Below, piece by piece: positions 55,582 through 64,000 of a stretch of DNA of 64,000 nucleotides. Every line of letters begins with the position of its first letter. The first letter of the stretch is position 1. The translations under genes were made by a program, and so were the position numbers. The DNA lies in NCBI RefSeq assembly GCF_003173775.1, contig NZ_CP029552.1, forward strand, positions 5,025,001 to 5,089,000. Reading direction: 5' to 3'. The notes beneath the pieces are model-generated. The model was not told the DNA's origin. It worked only from the letters and a program-made list of their open reading frames with translations, and did not search any database. The DNA is from Methylobacterium sp. 17Sr1-1 (GTDB taxonomy: Bacteria > Pseudomonadota > Alphaproteobacteria > Rhizobiales > Beijerinckiaceae).

Positions 55582-57282
55582 ATGGGCAAGGGCTTGCGCA
55601 AGGGACTGACCAGCTACGGGGATGCGGGCTTCTCGCTGTTCCTGCGCAAGGCCTTCATCAAGGCGGCGGGCTATTCCGACGACGCCCTCGACCGGCCGAT
55701 CGTCGGCATCACCAACACCGCCTCCGACTACAATCCCTGCCACGGCAACGCCGCGCAGCTGATCGAGGCGGCCAAGCGCGGGGTGATGCTGGCCGGCGCG
55801 ATGCCGATGGTCTTCCCGACGATCTCGATCCACGAGAGCTTCGCCCACCCGACCTCGATGTACCTGCGCAACCTGATGGCGATGGACACCGAGGAGATGA
55901 TCCGCGCCCAGCCGATGGATGCGGTCATCGTCATCGGCGGCTGCGACAAGACCCTGCCGGCGCAGGTGATGGCGGCGGCTTCCGTCGACCTGCCGACGGT
56001 GGTGATCCCGGTCGGCCCGATGGTGGTCGGCCATCACCGCGGCGAGGTGCTCGGCGCCTGCACCGACTGCCGGCGCCTCTGGGGCGCGCACCGGGCCGGC
56101 GAGATCGACGAGCAGGAGATCGAGACCGTCAACGGCCGGCTCGCCCCCTCGGTCGGCACCTGCATGGTGATGGGCACCGCCTCGACCATGGCGTGCATGA
56201 TCGAGGCGATGGGCCTCGCCCTGCCGATGGCCGGCACGATTCCCGCGCCCCACGCCGAGCGGATACGCCTCGCCGAGGCGAGCGGCGCCTGCGCCGCCGC
56301 GATGGCGAAGACCGGCGGTCCCCGTCCGAGCGAGATCCTGACCCCGGCCTCGATCCGCAACGCGCAGGTCGTGATGCAGGCGATCGGCGGCTCGACCAAC
56401 GGGGTGATCCACCTCACCGCCATGGCGAACCGCGCCGGCATCGACCTCGACCTCGCGAGCCTCGACGCGATCGGCCGCGAGGTGCCGGTGCTGGTCGACC
56501 TGAAACCGTCGGGCGACCACTACATGGAGCATTTCCACCATGCCGGCGGCGTGCCGAAGCTCTTGCGCGAGCTCGGCAGCCTGATCGACCTCGACGCTCC
56601 GACCGTGACGGGTGCCACCCTGCGCGACGTGGTGGCGGCGGCCGAGGACGTGCCGGGCCAGACCGTGATCCGCTCTCCGAGCCAGCCGATCAAGCCGGTC
56701 GGCGCCATGGCGGTGCTCACCGGCAACCTCGCGCCCCGCGGCGCGCTGATCAAGCATTCTGCGGCGACGCCGCGCCTGCTCCAGCACGAGGGCAGGGCGG
56801 TGGTGTTCGACTCGATCCCCGACATGGCGGCGCGGATCGACGACCCCGACCTCGACGTCGCGGCCGACGACGTGCTGGTCCTGCGCAATGCCGGGCCGAA
56901 GGGCGCGCCGGGCATGCCGGAAGCCGGTTACCTGCCGATCCCGAAGAAGCTCGCCCGCCAGGGCGTGAAGGACATGGTGCGGATCTCGGACGCCCGGATG
57001 AGCGGCACCGCCTTCGGGACGATCGTGCTGCACGTCACGCCGGAATCGGCGGTCGGCGGGCCGCTCGCCCTGGTGCGCACCGGCGACCGCATCCGGCTCG
57101 ACGTGGAGGGAAGGCGCATCGACCTCCTGGTCGACGAGGCCGAGCTCGCCGCCCGCGCCGCGGCGCTCACCCCACAGGCCCGGCCCGACTGGGCGGCCCG
57201 CGGCTATGCCCGCCTGTTCCACGACACCGTCACGCAGGCCGATCAGGGCTGCGATTTCGACTTCATGCGGCGGGAGGGGTGA
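55582..57282 (+). CDS. IlvD/Edd family dehydratase (sugar-acid dehydratase type)
   Basis: Fe-S-dependent dehydratase of 566 residues. Conserved cysteines are in DYNPCHGN (near 53), GGCDKT (near 121) and VGTCMVMGTASTM (near 194), and the active-site Ser lies in RMSGTAFGT. The pattern TNTASDYNPCHGN and the length fit the subgroup acting on sugar acids (arabinonate, xylonate, galactonate) more than branched-chain dihydroxy-acid dehydratase. GGGAGGAG precedes ATG 55582. It is monocistronic, so its pathway partners lie elsewhere. Confidence 0.9.
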   Translation: MGKGLRKGLTSYGDAGFSLFLRKAFIKAAGYSDDALDRPIVGITNTASDYNPCHGNAAQLIEAAKRGVMLAGAMPMVFPTISIHESFAHPTSMYLRNLMAMDTEEMIRAQPMDAVIVIGGCDKTLPAQVMAAASVDLPTVVIPVGPMVVGHHRGEVLGACTDCRRLWGAHRAGEIDEQEIETVNGRLAPSVGTCMVMGTASTMACMIEAMGLALPMAGTIPAPHAERIRLAEASGACAAAMAKTGGPRPSEILTPASIRNAQVVMQAIGGSTNGVIHLTAMANRAGIDLDLASLDAIGREVPVLVDLKPSGDHYMEHFHHAGGVPKLLRELGSLIDLDAPTVTGATLRDVVAAAEDVPGQTVIRSPSQPIKPVGAMAVLTGNLAPRGALIKHSAATPRLLQHEGRAVVFDSIPDMAARIDDPDLDVAADDVLVLRNAGPKGAPGMPEAGYLPIPKKLARQGVKDMVRISDARMSGTAFGTIVLHVTPESAVGGPLALVRTGDRIRLDVEGRRIDLLVDEAELAARAAALTPQARPDWAARGYARLFHDTVTQADQGCDFDFMRREG

Positions 57283-57318
57283 GTCGGTTCCCGATCATCC
57301 CGTTCGACAATAAAGCGC

Positions 57319-57488
57319 GGGATCCCCTCTCCGGTTTGGGAGAGGGATAGGGGCGATCGAAAGTCGCGCAGGGAGGCTCGGGTTCAGGATAACTCGCGTA
57401 GCGTCGAGTTGGGCAGCTCGACGGTTCAGGTATATTACGGAAGCGTATCACCCTCACCCCTAACCCCTCTCCCACACGGGAGAGGGGG
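57319..57488. repeat. Long palindromic repeat, family A, copy 2 (shortened arms)
   Basis: It starts like copy 1 (GGGATCCCCTCTCC) and ends with CCCCTCTCCCACACGGGAGA plus GGGGG, but the internal GATACCGGGC palindromes are missing. The central hairpin (57402-57408 with 57417-57423) keeps its pairing though one pair changed from T-A to C-G relative to copy 1. It occupies most of the gap between two convergent genes, the dehydratase and tonB. Confidence 0.8.
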
Positions 57489-57533
57489 ACGGGCTTTATT
57501 CTTCTTCGATCAGGTCAAATCGCCGTTGGATTC

Positions 57534-58523
57534 TCAGTTGAACCGCACCGGCAAGGTGAAGCTCTGCTGCGCGCCGGTGAACTCCGCCGGGGCCGGCGGC
57601 AGGCTGCCGGAGGCGGCGGCCACCGCCGCGGCGTCGAGGGAGCCGTTGCCGCTGCTGCCGGCGAGCGAGGCGCCGAGCACCCGGCCGGACCGGGACACGG
57701 TGAAGCGCACCGTCGCGGTGCCGCTCGCCCCCGCGGCGCCCCGCGCCCGGCTCTGGATCACCCCGCGCACCATCGCGCCCCAGGCTCGCGCCGCGTTGGC
57801 GCTCGCGGCGGCCGAGGCGCCGCTCTGGTTCATCTGCGAGGCGGAGGCCGCGGCGCGGCGCTGGCGGGCGGCCTCCATGGTGCGCTCGGCCGCCTTCTGC
57901 GCCTCGCGCTTGACGTCGCGCACGGGCTTCGGGGCCGGCTTCTTCGCCTCGACCGGCTTCTCGACAGGCTTCGGTCTCTCGACCGGCTTCGGCTTGGCCA
58001 CCGGCTTCGGCACGGGTTTGGGGACCGGCTTCGGCTCCTGGACGGGCTTCGCCACCACGGCGGCCGGCGCCTCCGGGTTGGTCGAGGTGACGACCTGCTC
58101 CTCGGGCTCCTGCACCGCCTCCACCGCCTCGGGCGGCTTCTCCATCGGCACCGCCTCGGCCGGTGCCTGCTCGACCGGGGTCTCCTGCGGCGTCTCCTCG
58201 ACCTTGGTCTCCGGCGGCGGGGTCTCGACCGGAACGGTGTCGGACGGGGGCTCGGCCGTCGGGACGGTCGTCGGCTCGGCCGTGTCCGTGGGGGTCGGCG
58301 TCGCCTCGACGTCCGGCGACTGGGTCGGCACGTCGATCGCCGCCATGTCCGGCGCGAGATCGATGGCGATCTCGTTCTCGCCGGGCGGGGCCGGGGGGCT
58401 GCGCCAGTAGGTCAGGGCGAAGAGGCCGCCCGCGTGGAGCGCGAGCGCCACTAGGAAGGCGAGGCCGAGGCCCGTCCCCGGCTCGCGCGGCTCCGGCGCG
58501 TCGGTCGTCACGGTGTGGTTCAT
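57534..58523 (-). CDS. tonB: TonB-family energy transducer
   Basis: Transmits ExbB/ExbD proton-motive energy to outer-membrane receptors, 329 residues. It has one N-terminal transmembrane helix (GLAFLVALALHAGGLFAL, with the conserved His). A long Pro/Lys/Glu-rich periplasm-spanning region follows, with many KP and EP repeats (about 60-215). The C-terminal domain ends in SFTLPVRFN (ATVRFTVSRSGRVLGASL). It starts 5 bp after the exbD stop. No TonB-dependent receptor is in the window. Confidence 0.9.
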   Translation of the reverse strand: MNHTVTTDAPEPREPGTGLGLAFLVALALHAGGLFALTYWRSPPAPPGENEIAIDLAPDMAAIDVPTQSPDVEATPTPTDTAEPTTVPTAEPPSDTVPVETPPPETKVEETPQETPVEQAPAEAVPMEKPPEAVEAVQEPEEQVVTSTNPEAPAAVVAKPVQEPKPVPKPVPKPVAKPKPVERPKPVEKPVEAKKPAPKPVRDVKREAQKAAERTMEAARQRRAAASASQMNQSGASAAASANAARAWGAMVRGVIQSRARGAAGASGTATVRFTVSRSGRVLGASLAGSSGNGSLDAAAVAAASGSLPPAPAEFTGAQQSFTLPVRFN

Positions 58524-58527
58524 GGCT

Positions 58528-59007
58528 TTACCGCGGGGCCGCCGGCGCGGGCGCCGCCCCGACGGACGGCGCACCCGAGGGCGCATTGGCGATCAGCGAG
58601 ACCTTGGCGAAGCCGGCCTGCCCGACGAGGCCCATCACCTCCATGACCTTGCCATAGGGCACGTCCTTGTCGCCGCGCACCAGCACGGTCTGGCCCGGAT
58701 CCTCGGCGGCGGCCGCCTTCAGGCGCGCGAGTGCGCCGTCGGCCGGCAGCGGCTCCTTGGCGAGGAAGGCCTGGCCGTCCTTGTCGACCGAGACCACCAC
58801 CGGCTTCTTCGACTCGGACGTCTTGGCGGCGGCGGTCTTCGGCAGCTGCACCGGCACGCCGACGGTCATCAGCGGAGCCGCGACCATGAAGATGATCAGC
58901 AGCACCAGCATCACGTCGACCATAGGGGTGACGTTGATCTCGGACATCGGCGCGGCGTCGAAGCCATCCTCGTCGCCGGCGCCGGCCTGCACCGGTCCCA
59001 TACCCAT
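58528..59007 (-). CDS. exbD: Biopolymer transport protein ExbD
   Basis: A 159-residue inner-membrane proton channel partner. SEINVTPMVDVMLVLLIIFM contains the transmembrane helix with the essential Asp (MVDVM), followed by a periplasmic domain. The ~25-residue Ala/Pro-rich C-terminal tail is longer than usual. It lies between exbB and tonB on the minus strand. Confidence 0.93.
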   Translation of the reverse strand: MGMGPVQAGAGDEDGFDAAPMSEINVTPMVDVMLVLLIIFMVAAPLMTVGVPVQLPKTAAAKTSESKKPVVVSVDKDGQAFLAKEPLPADGALARLKAAAAEDPGQTVLVRGDKDVPYGKVMEVMGLVGQAGFAKVSLIANAPSGAPSVGAAPAPAAPR

Positions 59008-59074
59008 CTGGCGGGCCTCCGGCCGCCTGCCCGAGCGGGCAGGGGCTTATTCTACGCGTTGAACGGGAAGCGAC

Positions 59075-59767
59075 CTACTCGGCGGCGGCGCTGCGGGCGT
59101 GGTGGCTGCGGTCGCGCGCCAGCCGGTTGCCCAGTGTACCGATGCCGGCGACGAAGGCCGACTGCACCTTGGCGAGGTCGCTCGAGAACTTGTTGTAGGC
59201 GAGCACCGCGGGAATCGCGACGACGAGGCCGATGGCGGTGGCGAACAACGCCTCGGCGATGCCCGGCGCCACCACCGCGAGGCTGGTGTCCTGGCTCTTC
59301 GCGATCGACGAGAACGAGTTCATGATGCCCCACACTGTGCCAAACAGGCCGATGAACGGCGCCGCCGAGCCGGAGCTCGCCAGGAACGGCAGCCCGACCT
59401 GCAGCCGCTTGATGTCGAGGGTCAGCGCCGCCCGCATCGCGCGCTCGATCCGCTCGCGCCGCTCGGCGCGGGTCTCGCTCGGGTCCTGGTCGCGCCAGGC
59501 CTCCTGGGCGGCGGCCACCACCCGGGCGGAGATGCCCGAGCGCGCCTCCGGCATGCCGCCGGTGGCGACGAGGCGGGCGAAGGACTTCGCCTGGCGGCGG
59601 GCGCCGGCGAGGCGCACCAGCTTCTCGATGATGATCGTCCAGGAGACCAGCGAGGCCAGGATCAGGAGGATCATCACCCCCTTCACGATCGGGTCGGCCT
59701 GCAGGAAGAGGCCGAGGAAGGAGAAGTCGTGGCCGGCAGTCGCGGCGGGCGCGGTGGTCGGATCCAT
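59075..59767 (-). CDS. exbB: MotA/TolQ/ExbB proton channel family protein, ExbB
   Basis: A 230-residue protein with three transmembrane helices: LVSWTIIIEKL near the N-terminus, PFIGLFGTVWGIMNSF with the conserved Gly-rich helix, and FATAIGLVVAIPAVLAYN. TolQ and ExbB are alike, but coupling to exbD and tonB, with no tolA, tolB or pal, favours ExbB. It is the promoter-proximal gene of the set. Confidence 0.9.
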   Translation of the reverse strand: MDPTTAPAATAGHDFSFLGLFLQADPIVKGVMILLILASLVSWTIIIEKLVRLAGARRQAKSFARLVATGGMPEARSGISARVVAAAQEAWRDQDPSETRAERRERIERAMRAALTLDIKRLQVGLPFLASSGSAAPFIGLFGTVWGIMNSFSSIAKSQDTSLAVVAPGIAEALFATAIGLVVAIPAVLAYNKFSSDLAKVQSAFVAGIGTLGNRLARDRSHHARSAAAE

Positions 59768-59806
59768 CTCGGCGGTCTCCGGAAGAAAGGGAAGGAAGAG
59801 AGGCGG

Positions 59807-60325
59807 TCAGCGCACGAACGGCGCGGCGCCCTTGGCGGAGGAGGGCTCGATGCGCTCCAGGCAGGTGTCGCGGGTGAGGTCCTGGCCCGACGTTTCCTTG
59901 CCCTCGCAGGCCGCCACGTCGTTGAGCAGCACCCGGCCGATCTGGGCGCAGGGGGTGGGGGCGATCTCGAACTGGCGCAAAGCCGTCTTGCGCGCCGGCA
60001 CCGGCCCGAGCTCGACCAGGCTGCGCTTCTGGACGATGCCGTCCTGGTCGAAGGCGTAGAGGTCGAGGCGCAGCGAGCGGATCGGGCCGCCCTTGCCGTT
60101 CTCGACGATCAGCATCGCCTTGCAGGTCTCACCGGCGGTCTCGAGCTTGTTCAGCTCCACCCGCAGCGGCGAGGCGGCGGGTTGGCTCACGGCGGCGGGC
60201 GTGACGGTGGCCTCGGCCGAGGTCGCTTGGGCCTGGGACGCCGCGGCGAGCGGCGAAAGGGCGAGGCAGAGGGCCGTCACCCGACCGATGCGGGCCCCGA
60301 ACCGGGGCAACCCTTGCGTGAGCAC
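59807..60325 (-). CDS. Exported protein of unknown function upstream of exbB
   Basis: A 172-residue protein. GTG 60325 is chosen (GAGGAG about 9 nt upstream); a TTG at 60358 would add eleven residues. The signal peptide ends near QAQATS. The mature domain is a single beta-sandwich-like unit with four cysteines (ETCKAMLIVENGKGG, TPCAQIG, AACEG and DTCLERI), probably two disulfides. It lies 39 bp upstream of exbB, so it may be part of the TonB operon. Confidence 0.72.
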   Translation of the reverse strand: MLTQGLPRFGARIGRVTALCLALSPLAAASQAQATSAEATVTPAAVSQPAASPLRVELNKLETAGETCKAMLIVENGKGGPIRSLRLDLYAFDQDGIVQKRSLVELGPVPARKTALRQFEIAPTPCAQIGRVLLNDVAACEGKETSGQDLTRDTCLERIEPSSAKGAAPFVR

Positions 60326-60624
60326 GTCGTGCGACTCCTCTGGGACGGCGAGCGCCAAACAGCCATCCGCGCGCGGACCGGCCGCCCGTCAGGGCACCGG
60401 CGCGACGCCTTCCCGGCTCTCGCTCCTGTTCGTCGGACAGACCGGATCGACCCGGGATGGATCCCGGGCCGCCGGCAGGAACGAACTAGCGAGGTGACCG
60501 GGCGGGATCAAGGCCGCCCACGAAACTCAGAGGAATTCCAATCTGTTATCGGGATGCCGGGTCGGGCCGGTGGACCCCCTTGCCACATTATCCCGTCCGC
60601 TCACCTGTCCTCGACTTCACCGGT

Positions 60625-61047
60625 CTACTTGGCCTTCGTCTCCGGCACAGTCTCGGGAGACTTCGCAGGAGCTTTGGGCGCGCGGGCCTTCTCGACGGCC
60701 TCGGCCTTCTCCTCGTCGGTGTCGCCGCTCTGGTCGATCGCGCGTTCGGGGTTGGCGGCCAGTCCGCGCAGGACCGTTAGAACCTGCGCGCAGACCTCCG
60801 GATGCTTGTAAGCGTCCAGCACCACGGCGGCGTCGCGCAGGGTGCGCAGGTCGCGCACCGTCTGCTCGTTGGCTGAGCGCTGCAGCTCGGACGACTTGGC
60901 GATCACGTCCTCGAGGCGCAGGCCGACGACGTCGCAGGTCGCGCTCGGGGCGGCCGCGGGGGCCGGTGCGTCCTTGGCGCCCGCCGTGAGGGCGTGGCCG
61001 GCGAGAACGAGGGCGAGGAGGCCGGACAGGACGAAGGGCGGGCGCAT
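60625..61047 (-). CDS. Small exported protein of unknown function
   Basis: A 140-residue protein with a signal peptide (FVLSGLLALVLAGHALTAGA), a helical middle part with two cysteines (ATCDVV, PEVCAQVL) and a Lys/Glu/Pro-rich disordered tail. Not recognised. It lies 47 bp downstream of the receiver-domain gene on the same strand. The 299-bp gap after it (60326-60624) shows no gene or strong structure. Confidence 0.65.
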   Translation of the reverse strand: MRPPFVLSGLLALVLAGHALTAGAKDAPAPAAAPSATCDVVGLRLEDVIAKSSELQRSANEQTVRDLRTLRDAAVVLDAYKHPEVCAQVLTVLRGLAANPERAIDQSGDTDEEKAEAVEKARAPKAPAKSPETVPETKAK

Positions 61048-61094
61048 GGGTGCAGGGCTCCGGGGCAGGGGCAGGGGGAAGTGTTCGAAGGGAC

Positions 61095-61499
61095 TCAGTG
61101 TCCGAGAATGCGGTTGGCGAGCGCCACGATCTGGCTCGGCCGATAGGGCTTGGGCACGAAGACCGAGTCGGTCACCGCCTCGCCGGCGCCGAGCGTGTGG
61201 CGGCCGCCCGAGGTGTAGACCACCGGCAGGCGCGGGCAGTGGCGCCGCGCGTCGCGGGCGAGCGCCACCCCGTTGGTGTTGCGGGCGAGGTCGATGTCGG
61301 TGAACAGCATGTCGACCCGCTCAGCCTGGAGGATGCGGCCGGCCTCGACCGCGTCGGCGGCGGTGAGCACGCGGTAGCCCTCGTCCGCCAGGGCCTCGGC
61401 GGCGATCTCGCAGACCATCGCCTCGTCCTCGACCACCAGCACCGTCTCGTAGGGGAGGGCGGCGGGCGGCACCATCGCCGCAAAGGCAGACTGGATCAT
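61095..61499 (-). CDS. Single-domain response regulator (CheY-like receiver)
   Basis: A 134-residue receiver domain with no output domain. VLVVEDEAMV holds the acidic pair, MLFTDIDLA the phospho-acceptor Asp (near residue 70), VVYTSG the Thr/Ser and VPKPY the conserved Lys. It resembles receivers that work in multi-step phosphorelays with a hybrid kinase; no kinase is adjacent. ATG 61499 starts a short unusual N-terminal tail. Confidence 0.9.
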   Translation of the reverse strand: MIQSAFAAMVPPAALPYETVLVVEDEAMVCEIAAEALADEGYRVLTAADAVEAGRILQAERVDMLFTDIDLARNTNGVALARDARRHCPRLPVVYTSGGRHTLGAGEAVTDSVFVPKPYRPSQIVALANRILGH

Positions 61500-61748
61500 G
61501 ACGCAACTCGCTCCAGGACGATGGGGGCCGCCGGTTCGTCGTGAGCCGTTCCGGCGACGGTTCGAGGGAAGAACCGCCCGAACCTCGGCCGTGTTCAGGC
61601 CCGATCCCTCGAATTGACGCGGTTTGGTGAGCGAAGCCTTAACCCTGCGGGAGGACCGGTTAATGCGGAGCGGAACCGCGGCCGCCCTTGCGCGGGCCAG
61701 CCCCGTGTGACAGGCCCGGGGCCGCATTCGAGGTTCACAGGAAGAGCG

Positions 61749-62762
61749 ATGAGCGCCACCGCCGCCCCCTCCCTCACCCAGCAGGTCACCGAGATCGCGG
61801 CCGGCGCCCACGTCATCGCGGCGCACTGGCTCGGCCGGCAGCTCGCCCTGGCGCTCGGCGACGGGGCGGTGCTCCTCGTCGCCGAGGATGGCGGGACCAC
61901 CCGGGTCGAGGCGCATCCGGAGGCCGGCATCCTGGTCGCCGCCGGCGACGGCAAGCGCCTCGTCACCGGCGGCGACGACGGCCGGGTCGTCGCGGTCAGG
62001 GCCGACGGGACCGTCGAGGAGGTCGCGGCGGCGAAGGGCGGCGCCTGGATCGACGCGCTCGCGCTCCATCCCGATGGCGCCGTCGCGTTCGCGGCGGGCA
62101 AGCGCGTCGTCGCCCGCGACGCCAAGGGCCGCGAGAAGGTGTTCGAGGCGCCCTCGACCGCCCGCGGCCTCGCCTTCGCGCCCAAGGGCTACCGGCTGGC
62201 GGTGGCGCATTACGGCGGCGCCACCCTGTGGTACCCGAATCTCGACACGGCGCCCGACGCCCTGACCTGGAAGGGCTCGCACATCGACGTGACCTGGTCG
62301 ACGGACGGGCGCTTCGTCATCACCACGATGCAGGAGAATGCCCTGCACGGCTGGCGCCTCCAGCCCGACCGCGGCCACATGCGGATGACCGGCTACCCGG
62401 CCAAGGTGCGCTCCACCGCCTGGTCCTCGGACGGGGACTGGCTGGCGACCAGCGGCGCCGAGGCCGTGATCGTGTGGCCGTTCGATTCCAAGGAAGGCCC
62501 GACGGGCAAGGCGCCGCGGGAATGCGGCGTGCGCCCGGCCCGGGTCTCGCGGGTGGCGTTCCATCCCAAGGCCCCCGTCCTGGCGGCGGGCTACGAGGAC
62601 GGCTGCGTGCTCCTGATCCGCTTCACCGACGCCTCCGAGCTCCTGGTGCGCCCCGCGGTGAAGGGCAGTGCCGTGACGGCGATGAGCTGGCATTCCGGCG
62701 GCGAGCACCTCGCCTTCGGCTGCGCCGACGGCCGGGCCGGCCTCCTCAGCCTGCCGCGCTAG
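61749..62762 (+). CDS. WD40-repeat protein
   Basis: A 337-residue beta-propeller protein with several degenerate WD40 blades, for example TGGDDGRVVAVRADG, SHIDVTWSTDGRFVITTMQ and VSRVAFHPKAPVLAAGYEDG. No signal peptide is seen, so it is cytoplasmic. AGGAAG precedes ATG 61749. It lies 4 bp upstream of the next small gene, so they form a pair. It is a likely scaffold; the partner is unknown. Confidence 0.87.
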   Translation: MSATAAPSLTQQVTEIAAGAHVIAAHWLGRQLALALGDGAVLLVAEDGGTTRVEAHPEAGILVAAGDGKRLVTGGDDGRVVAVRADGTVEEVAAAKGGAWIDALALHPDGAVAFAAGKRVVARDAKGREKVFEAPSTARGLAFAPKGYRLAVAHYGGATLWYPNLDTAPDALTWKGSHIDVTWSTDGRFVITTMQENALHGWRLQPDRGHMRMTGYPAKVRSTAWSSDGDWLATSGAEAVIVWPFDSKEGPTGKAPRECGVRPARVSRVAFHPKAPVLAAGYEDGCVLLIRFTDASELLVRPAVKGSAVTAMSWHSGGEHLAFGCADGRAGLLSLPR

Positions 62763-62766
62763 GGCC

Positions 62767-63033
62767 ATGGACCTCCTCGGCGCCTTCCGGCGCCGCCCCT
62801 CACCGGACGCCGCCGCGCGGGCCCGGGTGGCCGAGATCGCCCGCCGCCTCGGCGCCTTCGGCCCCGAGGTGACGCTCAGGGTCAACGAGATCGTCTGCGC
62901 CGATCCGGCCTGCCCGGGCACCGAGACGGTGATCCTGGTGATGCAGCCCGGCGCGCGCTCGCGCGCCTGCAAGGTGGGCAAGCCGTTGGAAGAGGTGACG
63001 GAGGAGGATGTGGCGGGGGCGCTCGGCGCCTGA
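62767..63033 (+). CDS. Small conserved Cys-containing protein
   Basis: An 88-residue soluble protein with CADPACPG near residue 44 and another Cys near residue 67. The two-cysteine CxxxxC motif could bind a metal. The C-terminus is EEVTEEDVAGALGA. I do not know a function. It begins 4 bp after the WD40 gene, so the two are almost surely co-translated. Confidence 0.72.
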   Translation: MDLLGAFRRRPSPDAAARARVAEIARRLGAFGPEVTLRVNEIVCADPACPGTETVILVMQPGARSRACKVGKPLEEVTEEDVAGALGA

Positions 63034-63230
63034 CGCCGGCGCCTTCACGAGAGCGCGGAACCGCACACATTTCGCCTGACGGCCGTCCTGCATTCCCAGG
63101 CGAGCCTTTCGGTGAGGGCGGCAGCAGATCCATGAGGATCCGACGCCCGAACCGTCGCTTGCCGCAGGGTCATGAGGCCGATAGTCTTGCGCTCCACCAT
63201 ATCCCGAATCGACCGGCCTGGGGCAAGCGG

Positions 63231-63524
63231 GTGTACGCGATCTGTTTCGATCTCGATACCGAGACGCTCAAGCACCAGTACCACAACCCGTCGTGGCAGA
63301 ACGGCGACCAGGACATCGTCCGGGTGCTGGAGCGTCGCGGCTTCGACCGGCAGCGGGGCAGCGTCTCCTTCGGCAACGACCAGGTCGACCCGGTGCGCTG
63401 CGTCCCGGCGATCCAGGACGTGGCCCGGGAATGCCCCTGGTTCCGGGCCGACGTGGTCGACGTGCGGATGCTGCGGATCGAGGAGAACACCGACCTGCTG
63501 CCGGCGCTCCAGCCGCTCCCCTGA
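63231..63524 (+). CDS. VapD-like protein (putative endoribonuclease)
   Basis: A 97-residue protein beginning VYAICFDLDTETL, matching the start of VapD (virulence-associated protein D), a ferredoxin-like CRISPR-Cas2-related RNase family. GFDRQRGSVSF and the C-terminal strand pattern also fit. GTG 63231 gives the family's usual length; an in-frame ATG at 63132 would add 33 unusual residues. VapD toxins often have an antitoxin partner (VapX), not evident here. Confidence 0.75.
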   Translation: MYAICFDLDTETLKHQYHNPSWQNGDQDIVRVLERRGFDRQRGSVSFGNDQVDPVRCVPAIQDVARECPWFRADVVDVRMLRIEENTDLLPALQPLP

Positions 63525-63631
63525 GGGCGCGCCCGTCCCCAGTGTTGCGCCCCATCTACAGCTTCAGGCCCGCCCTCTCGACTAGGAGGGAGAACGGCCC
63601 CGTTTCGGCGCCGTCATCCGGATTGGCCGCC

Positions 63632-64000
63632 ATGCCGCGCGCGACGTCGCCCACCCCCGATCCCGCCGTCGATGCGGCGGCGCTGCTGCGCCGGCTCGCC
63701 TTCTTCGGCCTGACGGTGGTGATCCCGGTCACCGCACTGGTGTCGCGACGCAGCGTGGTGATCCTGGCGCCGATCGGCATCGTGCTCCTGATCATCGCTG
63801 CCCTCCTCGACGGGGCGCAGCGTCCCCTCGCGACGGGTCTGTCGCGTCTCGGCGGCGCCCGGGCGATCCTGGCCGGCCTCCTGCTCCTCGGCTGGTGCGC
63901 CCTGTCGCTGGTCTGGACACCGTTCCCCGGACCGGCGAGCGAGCGGCTGCTCAACCTCGCCGCCACGGTCGGGCTGACGGTGGCCGGCTACCTCGCGCTG
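63632..64000 (+). CDS. O-antigen ligase/polymerase-like membrane protein (5' part, cut by window)
   Basis: An open frame from ATG 63632 runs 123 codons to the window edge without a stop. Three hydrophobic helices are visible (about 24-42, 44-60 and 80-98). The segment LLLGWCALSLVWTPFPGPAS with RLLNLAATVGL resembles the second-helix region of WaaL/Wzy family proteins. It may handle polysaccharide or lipopolysaccharide assembly. The rest lies outside the window. Confidence 0.6.
   Translation, partial: MPRATSPTPDPAVDAAALLRRLAFFGLTVVIPVTALVSRRSVVILAPIGIVLLIIAALLDGAQRPLATGLSRLGGARAILAGLLLLGWCALSLVWTPFPGPASERLLNLAATVGLTVAGYLAL

Overview
The window is a GC-rich chromosomal segment, with codon third positions almost all G or C, from an alphaproteobacterium. 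Gene content points to the Rhizobiales, most likely a Methylobacterium-like organism. Pointers are an alphaproteobacterial-type insertion in CarB, a Rhizobiales-type surface beta-barrel porin, a valine-catabolic mmsA/acyl-CoA dehydrogenase/mmsB set, an Mfd-like paralog, and many GC-rich palindromic intergenic repeats. The genus is an inference from gene content only. Coding density is high, many starts are GTG or TTG, and operon genes commonly overlap by 1 or 4 nt. No insertion sequence, transposase, integrase, CRISPR array or rRNA was seen.

Layout. 1-4.7 kb: carB (cut by the left edge), a short-chain dehydrogenase and a GtrA-like flippase. 5.1-11.0 kb (minus strand): an apparent operon of a family-3 binding protein, two permeases, an ATPase, an MmgE/PrpD protein and an NtaA/SnaA/DszA-type flavin monooxygenase, which looks like import and breakdown of a small N- or S-containing carboxylate. 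11.3-17.2 kb: a glutathione transferase, a HerA-like ATPase, DoxX, PilZ, a small membrane protein and a succinate-semialdehyde-type dehydrogenase. 17.4-17.6 kb: two identical tRNA-Arg(ACG) genes. 17.9-25.3 kb (minus strand): a sugar-type methyltransferase and a tight operon of split transketolase subunits, a fused epimerase-glycosyltransferase and a polytopic membrane protein broken by a frameshift in a G6 tract. This looks like an envelope glycan pathway. 25.7-30.0 kb: polysaccharide deacetylase, L,D-transpeptidase and small envelope proteins.

30.3-37.2 kb: a complete peptide-type ABC importer (binding protein, two permeases, two ATPases) with a metal-dependent amidohydrolase at its end. 37.5-42.5 kb: a LysR regulator divergent from mmsA, an acyl-CoA dehydrogenase and mmsB (valine/isobutyrate catabolism). 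42.5-44.4 kb: a methionyl-tRNA synthetase behind a structured leader with an intrinsic-terminator hairpin. 44.6-49.9 kb: outer-membrane porin, cobyric acid synthase (cobQ) and a DUF1800/DUF1501 pair. 50.2-57.3 kb: a 1095-residue Mfd-like helicase, a DUF2252 protein, an AT-rich regulatory island and an IlvD/Edd dehydratase. 57.5-61.5 kb (minus strand): exbB-exbD-tonB, two secreted proteins and a CheY-like receiver. 61.7-64.0 kb: a WD40-repeat protein, a small Cys-containing protein, a VapD-like protein and the start of an O-antigen ligase/polymerase-like membrane protein cut by the right edge.

At least four families of palindromic intergenic repeats are scattered between these genes. In one family the two copies show a compensated base-pair change in a central hairpin. 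Two copies of another family lie in opposite orientation 18 kb apart.
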